Positions 45,534 to 54,665 are shown, counted from the stretch's first letter. The stretch is DNA of 64,000 nucleotides from Lunatimonas salinarum (GCF_017811155.1 NZ_JACVCV010000006.1:238614-302613), one strand, 5' to 3'. Notes: generated by a model not told the origin, from the sequence alone. Program-made: numbers and translations.

Positions 45534-46703
45534 ATGTACCCTGTTTTGAACTTCAAATTATCCGACCTTTCCATGCTGCAGGCATTCTTTTTACTTTATG
45601 TATTAGTATATGGTGCGATGATTTTTCTGTTGTGGCTTGCCTGGAGGAACTCCGGCAGGCGAAAGGCCTTTACAGTGGATGGTTTGGACAATCTCAAGGT
45701 GGCACTTGTCGTGCCCTTTCGGAATGAACGGGCTAACCTAGCGCAAATGGCCTATCAGACTTTTGCCGCAATAGAGGCTGATTGGGAAGTGATTTGGGTG
45801 GACGATCATAGCGAAGATGGGTCGCTACAGTTTTTGCAGGATTTCATTCAAAAGCACGCTATTTGCTCATGGCAGTTGATTCAGAGCGAGGGGATAGGAA
45901 AAAAGCCTGCATTGGAGGCAGGTATCAAAGCTTCACATGCCGACTTGATCGTAACGACAGACGCCGATGTGCTTTTTGCCGGAAATCCCTTCGGTTTGTT
46001 GGTGGAGGCCTTTGCGGAACAACAGGTTCAATTGGCCGCCGGACCGGTTATGTCAGCGTCAGCAGCTGGTTGGTTTGCCAAATTTCAACAAGCGGAATGG
46101 GCGAGTATTCAGTTAGTCACCGGGGCTAGCTTCCACCTTGGGACGCCGCTTATGTGTAGTGGGGCCAACCTGTGTTTTCGACGTGCGGCGTTTTTTGAAG
46201 TTGGAGGCTATGTGGGGAACTTTCAGCACCTCTCGGGTGATGATGAGTTTTTGCTCAAGAAAATAATAGCCCATTTTGGGAAGGAGTCGGTGGTGTTTGT
46301 GTCAAAGCCTGATGCCCTGGTGCAAACCAAGCCATTCCGTTCATGGGACGAATTGATCGCCCAACGGGAGCGTTGGGCTTCCAAATGGAGGTTGCACGGT
46401 AATTTTGGACATGTATTTGGGTCTTTTTTGGGGTTTTTCCTCCCCGTATGTTTTCTGTTTTCGCCGTTTTTGCTTGCTACAGGTGCAGCAGGATATTGGA
46501 TATTTGCCTTCGTTTGGGTAGTCAAGTTGATCGGGGAAGGTCTCGTCCTTTCCGCAATCCTGAGGGCGTATAGGCAGCCGTGCTGTTGGTCTGACGTCCT
46601 TTGGGTGGGCATACTGCACCCTTTTTTTGTGGCACAGGTCGCGCTAGGGGCGTTTCGGGGAAATTTTACTTGGAAGGGGCGAAAAAGTGGTTTATTCCAT
46701 TAA
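45534..46703 (+). CDS. Family 2 glycosyltransferase, membrane-bound
   Basis: A 389-residue GT-A fold transferase with one N-terminal helix (about 15-38) and two or three C-terminal helices (about 300-370). Nucleotide-sugar binding: LVVPFRNERANLAQM and VIWVDDHSEDGS; metal-binding DAD-type motif TTDADVLF; acceptor motif SGDDEFLLKK; and QRERWASKW in place of QxxRW. This is the processive or polyprenyl-type GT2 pattern. A start at the ATG at 45573 is also possible. A second GT2 and a deacetylase follow, suggesting polysaccharide synthesis. Confidence 0.88.
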   Translation: MYPVLNFKLSDLSMLQAFFLLYVLVYGAMIFLLWLAWRNSGRRKAFTVDGLDNLKVALVVPFRNERANLAQMAYQTFAAIEADWEVIWVDDHSEDGSLQFLQDFIQKHAICSWQLIQSEGIGKKPALEAGIKASHADLIVTTDADVLFAGNPFGLLVEAFAEQQVQLAAGPVMSASAAGWFAKFQQAEWASIQLVTGASFHLGTPLMCSGANLCFRRAAFFEVGGYVGNFQHLSGDDEFLLKKIIAHFGKESVVFVSKPDALVQTKPFRSWDELIAQRERWASKWRLHGNFGHVFGSFLGFFLPVCFLFSPFLLATGAAGYWIFAFVWVVKLIGEGLVLSAILRAYRQPCCWSDVLWVGILHPFFVAQVALGAFRGNFTWKGRKSGLFH

Positions 46704-46728
46704 TTTTGTGGAAAAACAAGGTTGTCTT

Positions 46729-46980
46729 ATGTCTGATGACGAATTTGATTTACTGGACGAGTTATACTTTTTGCAGTCATATGATCAATTAAAGGAGGAA
46801 ACCGGATGGGACGACCACCGATTGTTGGCTGTCTTGGGTCAGCTCTATATAAAGGAGTATATCAAATGCTACCATGCACCGGATCAGGAAGTCTTTGACG
46901 GGGCTGACCTGAACCGTAACGGCGCTTCGTATTATTACCTCGCAACGAAGAAAGGTTTGTTAAAACACAATGCCCTTTAG
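46729..46980 (+). CDS. Small conserved protein, possible winged helix
   Basis: An 83-residue protein (MSDDEFDLLDELYFLQSYDQLKEETGWDD...). The ATG at 46729 is chosen because the frame before it overlaps the glycosyltransferase end. The order of helices followed by YLATKKGLLKHNAL resembles a winged-helix wing, but I cannot assign a family. It lies between the GT2 and the PP2C phosphatase in one direction, with 18 nt before the next start, so it belongs to that operon and could be a regulator or adaptor. Confidence 0.65.
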   Translation: MSDDEFDLLDELYFLQSYDQLKEETGWDDHRLLAVLGQLYIKEYIKCYHAPDQEVFDGADLNRNGASYYYLATKKGLLKHNAL

Positions 46981-46998
46981 GCGTAAAACTAAGGTATA

Positions 46999-48210
46999 GT
47001 GACAATTGAAACGGTAAAATATCAACGAAAGGAGCTGGAGTTAAAGGCCCTGCTTGAGATCACCCAGGCGATCAACGAAAACAAGACAGAGGCTGTGCTC
47101 TTGAATATATTCAAATTCACCTGTCTGGTGCATTTGAATATCAAGAGTTTGATGTTGTATGTGGCTTCATCAGGAGGCTTTTCGTTGCGTATTGTGCATA
47201 ACATCAAAGAACGAGTTCCGGATGAGATTCCCGGTGACGGAGTTGAGGAAAACAAAGAAAAGGGAAAGCTGAGCTTGACACTCTCTGAGGAGTATTCCTT
47301 TTCAGAAGTCAACATCTATGTGCCGGTATATCACAAGGACGCTATGCTGGCGATCTTGCTGCTTCGCAAAAAGGAAGAGGAAGCCGAGTTGGATTTGGAC
47401 TTCACACAAGCATTGGCCAACATCCTGGTGGTGGCTTTGGAAAACAAACGTTTTGCAAGGCGGCAGTTGGAACAGGAGCGTCTTCGCAAGGAAGTGGAAA
47501 TCGCCAGCAGTGTACAGCGGATGCTTTTTCCGGCGGTACTTCCACAAACGGATAAGCTGAAAGCAAAGGTAACGTACTATCCACATAGCACCGTGGGAGG
47601 CGATTACTACGACCTGATTCAAAAATCGGAAGATGAAGTGTTTTTTTGCATAGCGGATGTCTCCGGTAAGGGAATGCCGGCGGCTTTGCTAATGTCAAAT
47701 TTTCAAGCTGCCTTGCGTACCCTATTGAGGAGTTTTTCGGATCTGAAAGTGATCGTGGAGCAGTTAAATTTCACCATTTTCGAAAATACCGTAGGGGAGC
47801 GCTTCATTACCTTTTTTTTAGGCTATTACAACTACAAGACAAAGACACTCGATTACGTTAATGCCGGGCACAATCCCCCGATCATCTGCCGAAAGGGATC
47901 TAAATCCCCAGAGTTGTTGGAGGCGGGCACGACCATCTTGGGGGCATTCGACAAGTTGCCTTTTCTGGAGACCGGTACTCGATCTGGCTTGAGTGATTTT
48001 ATCCTTCATTTGTATACGGATGGACTTACTGAAACCATCAACCTGGAGGAGTCGGAGTTTGGCGATACCCGCTTTTTAAATTATGTAAGCGAAAATTGGT
48101 GCGACGACCCGAGCGAGTTTCATAAGGGCTTTTTTCAAGTATTGGATGCCTTTGCCAGCGGTCAGCATAGGAGAGATGATATCACGTTGCTGACATTAAG
48201 GTTTAGTTGA
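46999..48210 (+). CDS. PP2C (SpoIIE/RsbU-type) phosphatase with GAF-like domain
   Basis: A 403-residue protein with GTG start. Residues about 15-155 form a GAF-like sensor; a coiled coil (LEQERLRKEVEIASSVQRMLFP) leads to the SpoIIE-type PP2C domain with metal ligands in YYPHSTVGGDYYDLI, FFCIADVSGKGMPAALLMS, YVNAGHNPPI, LYTDGLTE and RRDDITLLTLR. Such proteins dephosphorylate anti-sigma antagonist partners. No such partner is adjacent. It is followed 3 nt later by a polysaccharide deacetylase, so it may be a control element for the surrounding genes. Confidence 0.92.
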   Translation: MTIETVKYQRKELELKALLEITQAINENKTEAVLLNIFKFTCLVHLNIKSLMLYVASSGGFSLRIVHNIKERVPDEIPGDGVEENKEKGKLSLTLSEEYSFSEVNIYVPVYHKDAMLAILLLRKKEEEAELDLDFTQALANILVVALENKRFARRQLEQERLRKEVEIASSVQRMLFPAVLPQTDKLKAKVTYYPHSTVGGDYYDLIQKSEDEVFFCIADVSGKGMPAALLMSNFQAALRTLLRSFSDLKVIVEQLNFTIFENTVGERFITFFLGYYNYKTKTLDYVNAGHNPPIICRKGSKSPELLEAGTTILGAFDKLPFLETGTRSGLSDFILHLYTDGLTETINLEESEFGDTRFLNYVSENWCDDPSEFHKGFFQVLDAFASGQHRRDDITLLTLRFS

Positions 48211-48213
48211 TCC

Positions 48214-48846
48214 ATGCATTTTTTTCGGATTCCATCTTGGTTGCAGTTGCTATGCCCTAGTGTGGTATGGCATGGAAGCCGGGACGATAAGCAGGTTTTC
48301 CTTACCTTCGACGATGGACCGGTACCTGGGATTACGGATTTTGTGTTGGAGGAACTGGCTAAGTGGAATATGAAAGCAACTTTTTTTATGGTAGGAGAAA
48401 ATGTGTCCCGGCACCCCGGACTCGCAAGGGAAGTTGTCGCTATGGGTCACGGTATCGGAAATCACACCTATAATCATTTAAATGGAGTGAACACAGACGC
48501 TACCACTTACCTGCAAAATGTAGCGTTGTGTCAGGAACAACTAGCGCAGAATCTCGGTGTAGTTCCTGCCCTTTTTCGACCTCCCTACGGAAGGTTAACG
48601 GCATATCAGCGACGTACTTTAAGGGAGAGCTATGAAATTGTTCTTTGGGAGATTCTATCAGGCGACTATTTGGACCGGTTGCCCGAAGATTTGATTTGCA
48701 GAAAAATCCAAGAAAAGACCCGTTCAGGATCCATCGTGCTCTTTCACGATCAGGAAAAGACCGCAAGGAAGGTTAAAAAGGTGCTGCCTGATTATTTGGC
48801 CTTTTTGGATGGAGAAGGTTTTCAGGTTAAGCCATTGGAGGTATGA
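48214..48846 (+). CDS. Polysaccharide deacetylase (NodB domain)
   Basis: A 210-residue carbohydrate esterase family 4 protein that removes N-acetyl groups from chitin-like or peptidoglycan polymers. Metal site: VFLTFDDGPVPG (two Asp) and HTYNH (H-x3-H). Later motifs: FRPPYGRLT and IVLFHDQ. It has only a weak N-terminal hydrophobic start (MHFFRIPSWLQLLCPSVVW) and no clear signal peptide. Its stop overlaps the next GT2 start (ATGA), so the two are coupled. Confidence 0.93.
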   Translation: MHFFRIPSWLQLLCPSVVWHGSRDDKQVFLTFDDGPVPGITDFVLEELAKWNMKATFFMVGENVSRHPGLAREVVAMGHGIGNHTYNHLNGVNTDATTYLQNVALCQEQLAQNLGVVPALFRPPYGRLTAYQRRTLRESYEIVLWEILSGDYLDRLPEDLICRKIQEKTRSGSIVLFHDQEKTARKVKKVLPDYLAFLDGEGFQVKPLEV

Positions 48847-49973
48847 TTTTCCTTGGCATAGGAATCCTGTTTCTTGTCCTTCAGGATGCGATCCTTTGGT
48901 GGAGAATTGTCTATCGGTTTAGAGACCATTCTCGGTCAGTTTATCGCATCGAAAAGCTTCCCACCATTTCGGTATTTCTTGCCGCCCGGAATGAACAGGA
49001 CAATCTACCCGGTTGTCTTCAAGCGTTGGATGAGCTGAGGTATCCGAGGGATAAGATTACTTTTTACGTCGGAGACGACGGAAGTACCGACCGAAGTCCA
49101 GAGATACTATCGAGGTGGGTGCAGGGGAAGTCACAGTGCAAGGTCAGGATCTTTCAGGATTTAGTCCGACCTGGTCAGAATGGGAAGGCGCGTGTTCTTG
49201 CCGAATTGATTAAGGAATCCAATGCAGCGATTTATTTGTTTACGGACGCAGATTGCAGGGTTCCGCGGGATTGGGCGCTGGAAATGGTAGCTGCTTTTCG
49301 CTCCGAATACGGGCTTTGCACCGGCGTAACGAAGGTGGGCGACCGACATTGGTTTGGCCGGATGCAGGCGATAGAGTGGTGGTTGAGTTTGGGTATCGTA
49401 AAAGTGGTGGCGGATTTCGGTGTCTGCCTCACGGCCATGGGCAACAACATGCTAATATCTGCGGAAGCCTACCGCAAAGTGGGCGGTTTTGAAGCCGTTT
49501 GGACCTCTGTTACAGAGGATTTGGCCATTTCTGAACGGCTTTTTCAGATAGGCTTTCGCCCGATACACCATGTTTCAAAAGCCTGTTTGGTAGAAACCAA
49601 CGGGATAGAAACCTTCGCCGGACTGATGCGTCAAAGGAAACGTTGGGCGAAAGGGGCCATGTCGCTTTCCTGGTATTGGGTTTTGCTGTTGGCGTGTCAG
49701 ATGGCATTTTTTCCACTTATCTTGATCGGGTTGTTTTTTTTTCCTCTACTGTCTTTGAGCGGTTGGGTCATAAAAATCACGGTTCAGGCCCTGTTTATTC
49801 GTGCCTTTGCTAGTAAAGCTGAAACTAAAATTTCGATTTTTGACTTAATCTTTTTTGAAAGTTATTATTTATTTAGCAGTTGGGCGACCTTGCTTTATTA
49901 TATTTGGCCTTCGCCTGTAAAGTGGAAAAATCGCAGCTACGGCTCATGGTGGCTGCCTTTCCTGGGAATTTAA
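48843..49973 (+). CDS. Family 2 glycosyltransferase, membrane-bound
   Basis: A 376-residue transferase with an N-terminal helix and two or three C-terminal helices. GT-A motifs: ISVFLAARNEQDNLPGCLQAL, FYVGDDGSTDRSPEIL, FTDADCRVP, VTEDLAISERLF and the QRKRWAKGA version of QxxRW, all of the processive cellulose/hyaluronan synthase type. Together with the deacetylase it resembles the PgaC/PgaB logic of making and trimming an aminosugar polymer, but there is no outer-membrane export gene in the cluster. Confidence 0.9.
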   Translation: MIFLGIGILFLVLQDAILWWRIVYRFRDHSRSVYRIEKLPTISVFLAARNEQDNLPGCLQALDELRYPRDKITFYVGDDGSTDRSPEILSRWVQGKSQCKVRIFQDLVRPGQNGKARVLAELIKESNAAIYLFTDADCRVPRDWALEMVAAFRSEYGLCTGVTKVGDRHWFGRMQAIEWWLSLGIVKVVADFGVCLTAMGNNMLISAEAYRKVGGFEAVWTSVTEDLAISERLFQIGFRPIHHVSKACLVETNGIETFAGLMRQRKRWAKGAMSLSWYWVLLLACQMAFFPLILIGLFFFPLLSLSGWVIKITVQALFIRAFASKAETKISIFDLIFFESYYLFSSWATLLYYIWPSPVKWKNRSYGSWWLPFLGI

Positions 49974-49986
49974 TGCCAGAAACCCT

Positions 49987-50769
49987 ATGATATTTATTGA
50001 TACGCATGCGCATGTCTATTCGCACAAGTTTGACGATGATCGGGAACCGATGATCTTGAGAAGTCTAGAGAATGGTGTGAAACGAATTTACATGCCGAAT
50101 ATAGATTTGGAGTCTGTGGAGCCTATGCTTGCATTGGAGGCGAAATTCCCAGGGGTTTGCGTACCGACCATTGGATTGCACCCTTGTGACGTTAATCCCG
50201 ATTTTGAGGTGGTATTGGGTCAAATGAAGCAGTGGATGGAACGTCGGGATTTTGCAGCGATAGGGGAGACCGGTATAGACCTTTATTGGGACAAAGCGTA
50301 TCTGGAGGAGCAGAGGGAAGCCTTGCGAATGCAGGCAGTGTGGGCCAAGACGAAGCAATGGCCAATCATTTTACATTGTAGGGAATCCATGGATGAAACG
50401 ATTGAGGTGATCGGTGAAGTCTATGACCGTAGGCTTACCGGGATTTTCCACTGTTTTTCCGGTACCTTAGCGCAGGCGAATAAAGTAAGAGAGATGGGGT
50501 TTTATTTGGGAATAGGAGGTACCGTCACCTATAAGAATAGTGGTGTTGCCGAAATCGTCAAGCAAATCGGTTTGGATTCAGTGGTATTGGAGACCGATGC
50601 ACCCTACCTAGCTCCGGTACCGTTTAGGGGCAAGCGCAATTCGCCCGAGCACATCCCGGTAATCGCCAAGCACCTTTCGGAAATACTGGGTTGTGAGCTT
50701 GCGGAAGTCGCTGAAAAAACCACTTACAATGCACTTTCCGTCTTTAATCACCTCGACGATGAACTATAA
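49987..50769 (+). CDS. tatD: TatD family metal-dependent hydrolase
   Basis: A 260-residue TIM-barrel DNase/hydrolase. Metal ligands: FIDTHAHVYS, AIGETGIDLYWD, ILHCRES, FHCFSGT and VVLETDAPYLAP. TatD enzymes are 3'-5' exonucleases or deoxyribonucleases in DNA repair; cytoplasmic. The 3' end overlaps the asparaginase start by 11 nt. The length is normal. Confidence 0.94.
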   Translation: MIFIDTHAHVYSHKFDDDREPMILRSLENGVKRIYMPNIDLESVEPMLALEAKFPGVCVPTIGLHPCDVNPDFEVVLGQMKQWMERRDFAAIGETGIDLYWDKAYLEEQREALRMQAVWAKTKQWPIILHCRESMDETIEVIGEVYDRRLTGIFHCFSGTLAQANKVREMGFYLGIGGTVTYKNSGVAEIVKQIGLDSVVLETDAPYLAPVPFRGKRNSPEHIPVIAKHLSEILGCELAEVAEKTTYNALSVFNHLDDEL

Positions 50770-51835
50770 AATCGTAAGGCTCAATACTGCCTCCCAACAG
50801 GAGATAGAGCATTCCGTACTGATTATTTACACTGGAGGTACATTGGGGATGGCCTACAATGCACAGGGAGCGCTTGTTCCGTTTAATTTTGGGCAGATAC
50901 TGGAGAAAATCCCCAATCTCACCCAGCTCAACATCAGTATTACTGTAATTTCTTTCCCGGAGCCGATAGACAGTTCCAATATTAACCTGCAGCATTGGGT
51001 AGATATGGCGTACATTATCTACGAGAATTATGATACCTACGACGGCTTTGTGGTATTGCATGGCACCGACACCATGGCATATTCAGCCTCTATGTTGAGT
51101 TTCATGCTTCAAGGGTTGAACAAGCCGGTGATTTTTACAGGCGCGCAACTTCCTATTTCAGAGATGCGCTCTGACGCAAGGGAAAATCTGATGACTTCGC
51201 TCGAGATTGCGATTTCAAAAATCAACGGAAAGCCCATTGTCCCGGAGGTGTGTATATTCTTTAACCACATGCTCTTGCGTGGAAACCGGGCAAAGAAGGT
51301 TCAGAGCATACATTTTGATGCATTTGAATCGGAAAATTATCCGCCACTCGCAGAGTCAGGCATAGTGATAGATTATAATTTCCCAGCCATCCGCAACGTG
51401 ACCGAAGAGAGGCGGCTGAAGTACGTAAATGGGATTAATAACCAAGTGATCGTGTTGAAGTTGTTTCCCGGCATTACGGAGAAGGTCATCGAAAGCTGCA
51501 TCAAGATAAAGGGATTGAAGGGAATTGTATTGGAAACCTACGGCTCTGGCAACAGCCCCAGTGAGCCTTGGTTTCTCAAGTTGATGCAAAAGGCAGTCAA
51601 GGCAGGGATAGTGGTATTTAATGTGTCTCAGTGCAATGGAGGACGGGTAATTCAGGGACGCTATCAGACCAGCAAGGACCTAGAGGAAATGGGAGTCCTC
51701 AGCGGAGCAGATATTACTACGGAAGCTGCGGTCACCAAGTTGATGTTTCTTCTGGCCAATGAGACCTCGGAAAGTGAAATAAGAAGAAAATTGATAACGC
51801 CCATGGCGGGAGAGATGACGGTATTGGGAGGGTAG
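50759..51835 (+). CDS. ansA: Type I L-asparaginase
   Basis: Cytoplasmic asparaginase hydrolysing Asn to Asp and ammonia. The ATG at 50759 (MNYKIVRLNTASQQEIEHSVLIIYTGGTLG) gives 358 residues. An earlier in-frame start at 50693 would overlap tatD by 77 nt. Catalytic threonines are in IYTGGTLGMA and VVLHGTDTMAYSASML; GAQLPISEMRSDARENL is the type I signature. It is coupled to tatD, a pairing I recall from other Bacteroidota. Confidence 0.94.
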   Translation: MNYKIVRLNTASQQEIEHSVLIIYTGGTLGMAYNAQGALVPFNFGQILEKIPNLTQLNISITVISFPEPIDSSNINLQHWVDMAYIIYENYDTYDGFVVLHGTDTMAYSASMLSFMLQGLNKPVIFTGAQLPISEMRSDARENLMTSLEIAISKINGKPIVPEVCIFFNHMLLRGNRAKKVQSIHFDAFESENYPPLAESGIVIDYNFPAIRNVTEERRLKYVNGINNQVIVLKLFPGITEKVIESCIKIKGLKGIVLETYGSGNSPSEPWFLKLMQKAVKAGIVVFNVSQCNGGRVIQGRYQTSKDLEEMGVLSGADITTEAAVTKLMFLLANETSESEIRRKLITPMAGEMTVLGG

Positions 51836-51852
51836 GTGCGTGGAAAATGAAT

Positions 51853-51880
51853 CGGTTGATTATCAACTCGGTATTTTTTT
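51853..51880 (+). terminator. Weak terminator after asparaginase
   Basis: GGTTGA-TTA-TCAACT forms a 6-bp stem, followed by GGTA and seven T residues. The stem is short. Confidence 0.45.
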
Positions 51881-51937
51881 GATCGCCGTGTAGAAGTTGT
51901 TTGGCCCGCTAATTTTAGATAATAAACCACCTATTTA

Positions 51938-51969
51938 TTTGCATGGGCTGATTTTTATAATTTTATTTG
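51938..51969 (+). promoter_or_regulatory. Promoter of tRNA-Ser
   Basis: TTTG at 51938-51941 and TTTATTTG at 51962-51969 (one mismatch to TAnnTTTG) with a 20-nt spacer. A start near 51976 lies 23 nt upstream of the tRNA. Confidence 0.5.
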
Positions 51970-51998
51970 TCGCACTATTCATCACCATAAGCCTATAC

Positions 51999-52086
51999 AG
52001 AGAGGTGTCCGAGTGGTTGAAGGAGCACGCCTGGAAAGTGTGTATACCCCTAAAGGGTATCGAGGGTTCGAATCCCTTCCTCTCTG
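51999..52086 (+). tRNA. tRNA-Ser (anticodon GGA)
   Basis: An 88-nt class II tRNA. Acceptor stem AGAGAGG/CCTCTCT with discriminator G; anticodon stem CACGC/GTGTG around loop CTGGAAA (GGA at 52033-52035), reading UCC and UCU; long variable arm TATACCCC-TAAA-GGGTA; T arm GAGGG-TTCGAAT-CCCTT. The CCA end is not encoded (GCAAAA follows). The 283 nt after it hold the exbB promoter region and no gene. Confidence 0.97.
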
Positions 52087-52369
52087 CAAAAAATGTTCTT
52101 TACTCGTATTGGTGGGTAGTTTGCTCCGTATCATTTGAAATCATATACCTCCCACTGAGAAACGTTTATTTCCATTCAACTTAAAGATAATAGGAAATAA
52201 TGACCGCTAGTTTCTACCTTGACCGAATCGAAAAGTGAGTTAATCAGAATATTTAATTAGAAAATATCCCCTGAGGGCTTGCAATTTGAGTTGAAAAAAC
52301 CATAACTTTAAGAACTTAATTTGAAATTAGAAACCGTTCAACCTTTAAAAGTCTATTAAAAACTACATT

Positions 52370-53173
52370 ATGAAAAAGTTAATCGCTTTGTTCATGCTTG
52401 CCGGAATTTTATTCTCACCGGTTATCACAAAAGCACAAGATGAATCTGCTCCAGCAGAAACCGAGGAAGCTGCTGCTCCAGCACCAGCCCCCGCTCCGAC
52501 GCCTGTAATGACTGATGATGATGTGATGGGCGAAGAAGCAACTTTTCACCAAGTAATCAAAGACAAGTTCATCGAAGGAGATCCTACCTACATGACACCT
52601 GTATTGCTTTGTTTAATACTTGGCCTTGCGGTTGCTCTGGAAAGAATCATCACATTGAACCTTTCTACTACCAATACCAAGAAGTTGTTGGCTAAAGTGG
52701 AGACTGCTCTCGAAGAAGGTGGGATAGAAGCTGCGAAAGATGTGACCAAAAGCACTAAAGGTCCTGTCGCTTCCATATTTACCCAAGGACTGATGAGGTA
52801 TTCAGAGGGTATCGATATGGTGGAAAAATCAATAATTGCCTATGGTTCCGTGGAAATGGGTCGTTTGGAAAAAGGATTGGTTTGGATCTCTCTCTTTATC
52901 TCCTTAGCCCCAATGCTTGGTTTCATGGGTACGGTAATCGGTATGATTGGAGCATTTGACTCTATTGAAGCTGCGGGCGATATTTCACCATCCCTTGTTG
53001 CAGGTGGTATCAAGATTGCGTTATTGACCACGGTTGCCGGTTTGATCGTTGCGATTATCCTGCAATTGTTCTACAACTACTGTGTGGCCAAAATTGATTC
53101 TTTGGTGAACGATATGGAAGACGCATCTATCAGCTTGGTAGATATCCTTGTAAGACACAAACTGACCAGGTAA
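52370..53173 (+). CDS. exbB: ExbB-like proton channel subunit (MotA/TolQ/ExbB)
   Basis: A 267-residue inner-membrane protein that energises TonB or Tol using the proton gradient. The N-terminus has a signal-like segment followed by an acidic, Ala-Pro-rich stretch (about 25-55). The first membrane helix is PVLLCLILGLAVALERIITL; helices 2-3 carry the family motif GLVWISLFISLAPMLGFMGTVIGMIGAFDSI and GGIKIALLTTVAGLIVAIILQLFYNY. It heads the exbB-small protein-exbD-exbD operon. A weak TAACTTTA -7-like element lies about 60 nt upstream. The B12 receptor here would draw on this kind of complex. Confidence 0.93.
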   Translation: MKKLIALFMLAGILFSPVITKAQDESAPAETEEAAAPAPAPAPTPVMTDDDVMGEEATFHQVIKDKFIEGDPTYMTPVLLCLILGLAVALERIITLNLSTTNTKKLLAKVETALEEGGIEAAKDVTKSTKGPVASIFTQGLMRYSEGIDMVEKSIIAYGSVEMGRLEKGLVWISLFISLAPMLGFMGTVIGMIGAFDSIEAAGDISPSLVAGGIKIALLTTVAGLIVAIILQLFYNYCVAKIDSLVNDMEDASISLVDILVRHKLTR

Positions 53174-53231
53174 TCATCCCTCGGTTTGGTGTTGTGAAAT
53201 GTATTGTTTAACTTAAGAACACAAAATAGAA

Positions 53232-53561
53232 ATGGATACTACTGATATATTCTTATATGCAGGGTACTTGCTGGTGATACTCGGGGCGATTTTCGCACTC
53301 CTTATGCCACTCTTCAAGTCATTCGATAATCCGAAAAGTTTGTTGAAGACGGTGTTGGGAGTTGTCCTGATCGGAGGCCTTTTCTTCGTTGCCTTTTCGT
53401 TGGCAGACGGAGAGGTTGCACCCAAGTATGCTGCAGATCCTTTCAACATTACCGAAACCGGTTCTAAAACCGTTGGTGGCGTGTTGATAACCGTTTATGC
53501 GCTATTTATATTAGCGATCGTCGGAATTGTAATTACAGAGATCACCAAATTATTTAAGTAA
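53232..53561 (+). CDS. Small membrane protein of the exbB-exbD operon
   Basis: A 109-residue protein with three hydrophobic segments (LYAGYLLVILGAIFALLMPLF, VLGVVLIGGLFFVAFSLA, GGVLITVYALFILAIVGIVITEI) and the conserved linker KSFDNPKSLLKT. It lies 58 nt after exbB and 1 nt before the first exbD. I recall it as a conserved partner in Cytophagales ExbBD operons. It has no known activity. Confidence 0.85.
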   Translation: MDTTDIFLYAGYLLVILGAIFALLMPLFKSFDNPKSLLKTVLGVVLIGGLFFVAFSLADGEVAPKYAADPFNITETGSKTVGGVLITVYALFILAIVGIVITEITKLFK

Positions 53562-53562
53562 T

Positions 53563-54201
53563 ATGGCGAGTAAAAGAGGGAGAATGAGTCAGGAGGTTAA
53601 CGCAGGCTCGATGGCAGACATCGCCTTCCTGTTGCTGATCTTCTTTCTCGTTACGACAACAATCGCATCGGACAAAGGTATATTGAATATCTTGCCTCCG
53701 AAGCAAGATCCGAACCAGCCACCTCCAGAGGTGGAGCTCAATGAGCGGAACATTTTCAACATTTTGATCAATGCAAACGATCAATTGCTTGTTGAAGGTG
53801 ATTTCAGGACGAACACGGAAGGACTAACTGACGAAATTAAGAAGTTCATCCTTAATTTCGGTAGGCCAGATGAGGATGCGTTAGCACTTTACAACAGTCT
53901 TCCAGCATCTCTGAGAGCGCTTTCAGACCAAAGCCAAGAATCCTCTGATTATCCAGGTCCGGGCGGTGCCGTAGTTTCTATAAAGACAAACCGCGGTACA
54001 AGTTACGAGGTATATCTAGAAGTACTTGATTTGGTTAAAAGAGCGTATTTCGAAATCTACGCTGAAAGAGTTGGACTCACCGCCGATGAATACCGGGCAT
54101 TGACAGGTAATACGCCGGCCGAAACCGAGCTACAAGATCGAGGGAAAGAAGGTATTCCTATGGCGATATCTATTGCAGAACCTGATAAAATAGGAGGGTA
54201 A
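53563..54201 (+). CDS. exbD: ExbD/TolR-like proton channel subunit, long form
   Basis: A 212-residue protein with one N-terminal helix (MADIAFLLLIFFLVTTTI) containing the proton-relay Asp of the ExbD family, then a periplasmic domain (about 45-200). The N-terminal SKRGRMSQEVNAGSMADIAF is typical of Bacteroidota ExbD. The periplasmic region carries an insert (LALYNSLPASLRALSDQSQESSDYPGPGG) that makes it about 60 residues longer than E. coli ExbD. It is followed 2 nt later by a second exbD, so two different ExbD chains may form a heteromer. Confidence 0.92.
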   Translation: MASKRGRMSQEVNAGSMADIAFLLLIFFLVTTTIASDKGILNILPPKQDPNQPPPEVELNERNIFNILINANDQLLVEGDFRTNTEGLTDEIKKFILNFGRPDEDALALYNSLPASLRALSDQSQESSDYPGPGGAVVSIKTNRGTSYEVYLEVLDLVKRAYFEIYAERVGLTADEYRALTGNTPAETELQDRGKEGIPMAISIAEPDKIGG

Positions 54202-54203
54202 TT

Positions 54204-54665
54204 ATGGCAAAGTTTAAGAAAAAAACCAAAGCGGATACCAATATCCCTACTTCTGCACTTCCAGATATTATCTTCATGCTGTTGTTTTTCTTCATGGTGA
54301 CCACCGTGTTGAGGGAGCAGGAATTGTTGGTAGAGCAAAAGATTCCTCAAGCTACCCAACTCCAGAAGTTACAGAAAAAAACCTTGATATCTTATCTGTA
54401 CCTAGGAAAGCCAAAGAATACGGCCTTGTATGGACAAGAACCCAGGGTTCAGGCAAACGATGTGTTGATAAATACCGCTGATATCATTCAGTGGGTTAAC
54501 CAAGAGAAAGACAACCTGTCTGAAGCGGAAAGAGATCAAATTACGATTTCGCTGAAGGCAGACAAAGAGGTAAAGATGGGCCCAGTATCTGATATTCAGT
54601 TTGAACTCAGAGAGGCAGACGCCCGAAAGCTAATGTATGCATCGGTCGGAAAAGTACAGGATTAA
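54204..54665 (+). CDS. exbD: ExbD/TolR-like proton channel subunit, second copy
   Basis: A 153-residue protein with the helix LPDIIFMLLFFFMVTTVLREQELL, in which the Asp of the family is in the PDIIF position, and a periplasmic domain of standard length. The basic N-terminus KFKKKTKADTNIPTSA is typical. It differs clearly from the first copy, so this is an old duplication. It ends the operon; a strong terminator follows. Confidence 0.92.
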   Translation: MAKFKKKTKADTNIPTSALPDIIFMLLFFFMVTTVLREQELLVEQKIPQATQLQKLQKKTLISYLYLGKPKNTALYGQEPRVQANDVLINTADIIQWVNQEKDNLSEAERDQITISLKADKEVKMGPVSDIQFELREADARKLMYASVGKVQD

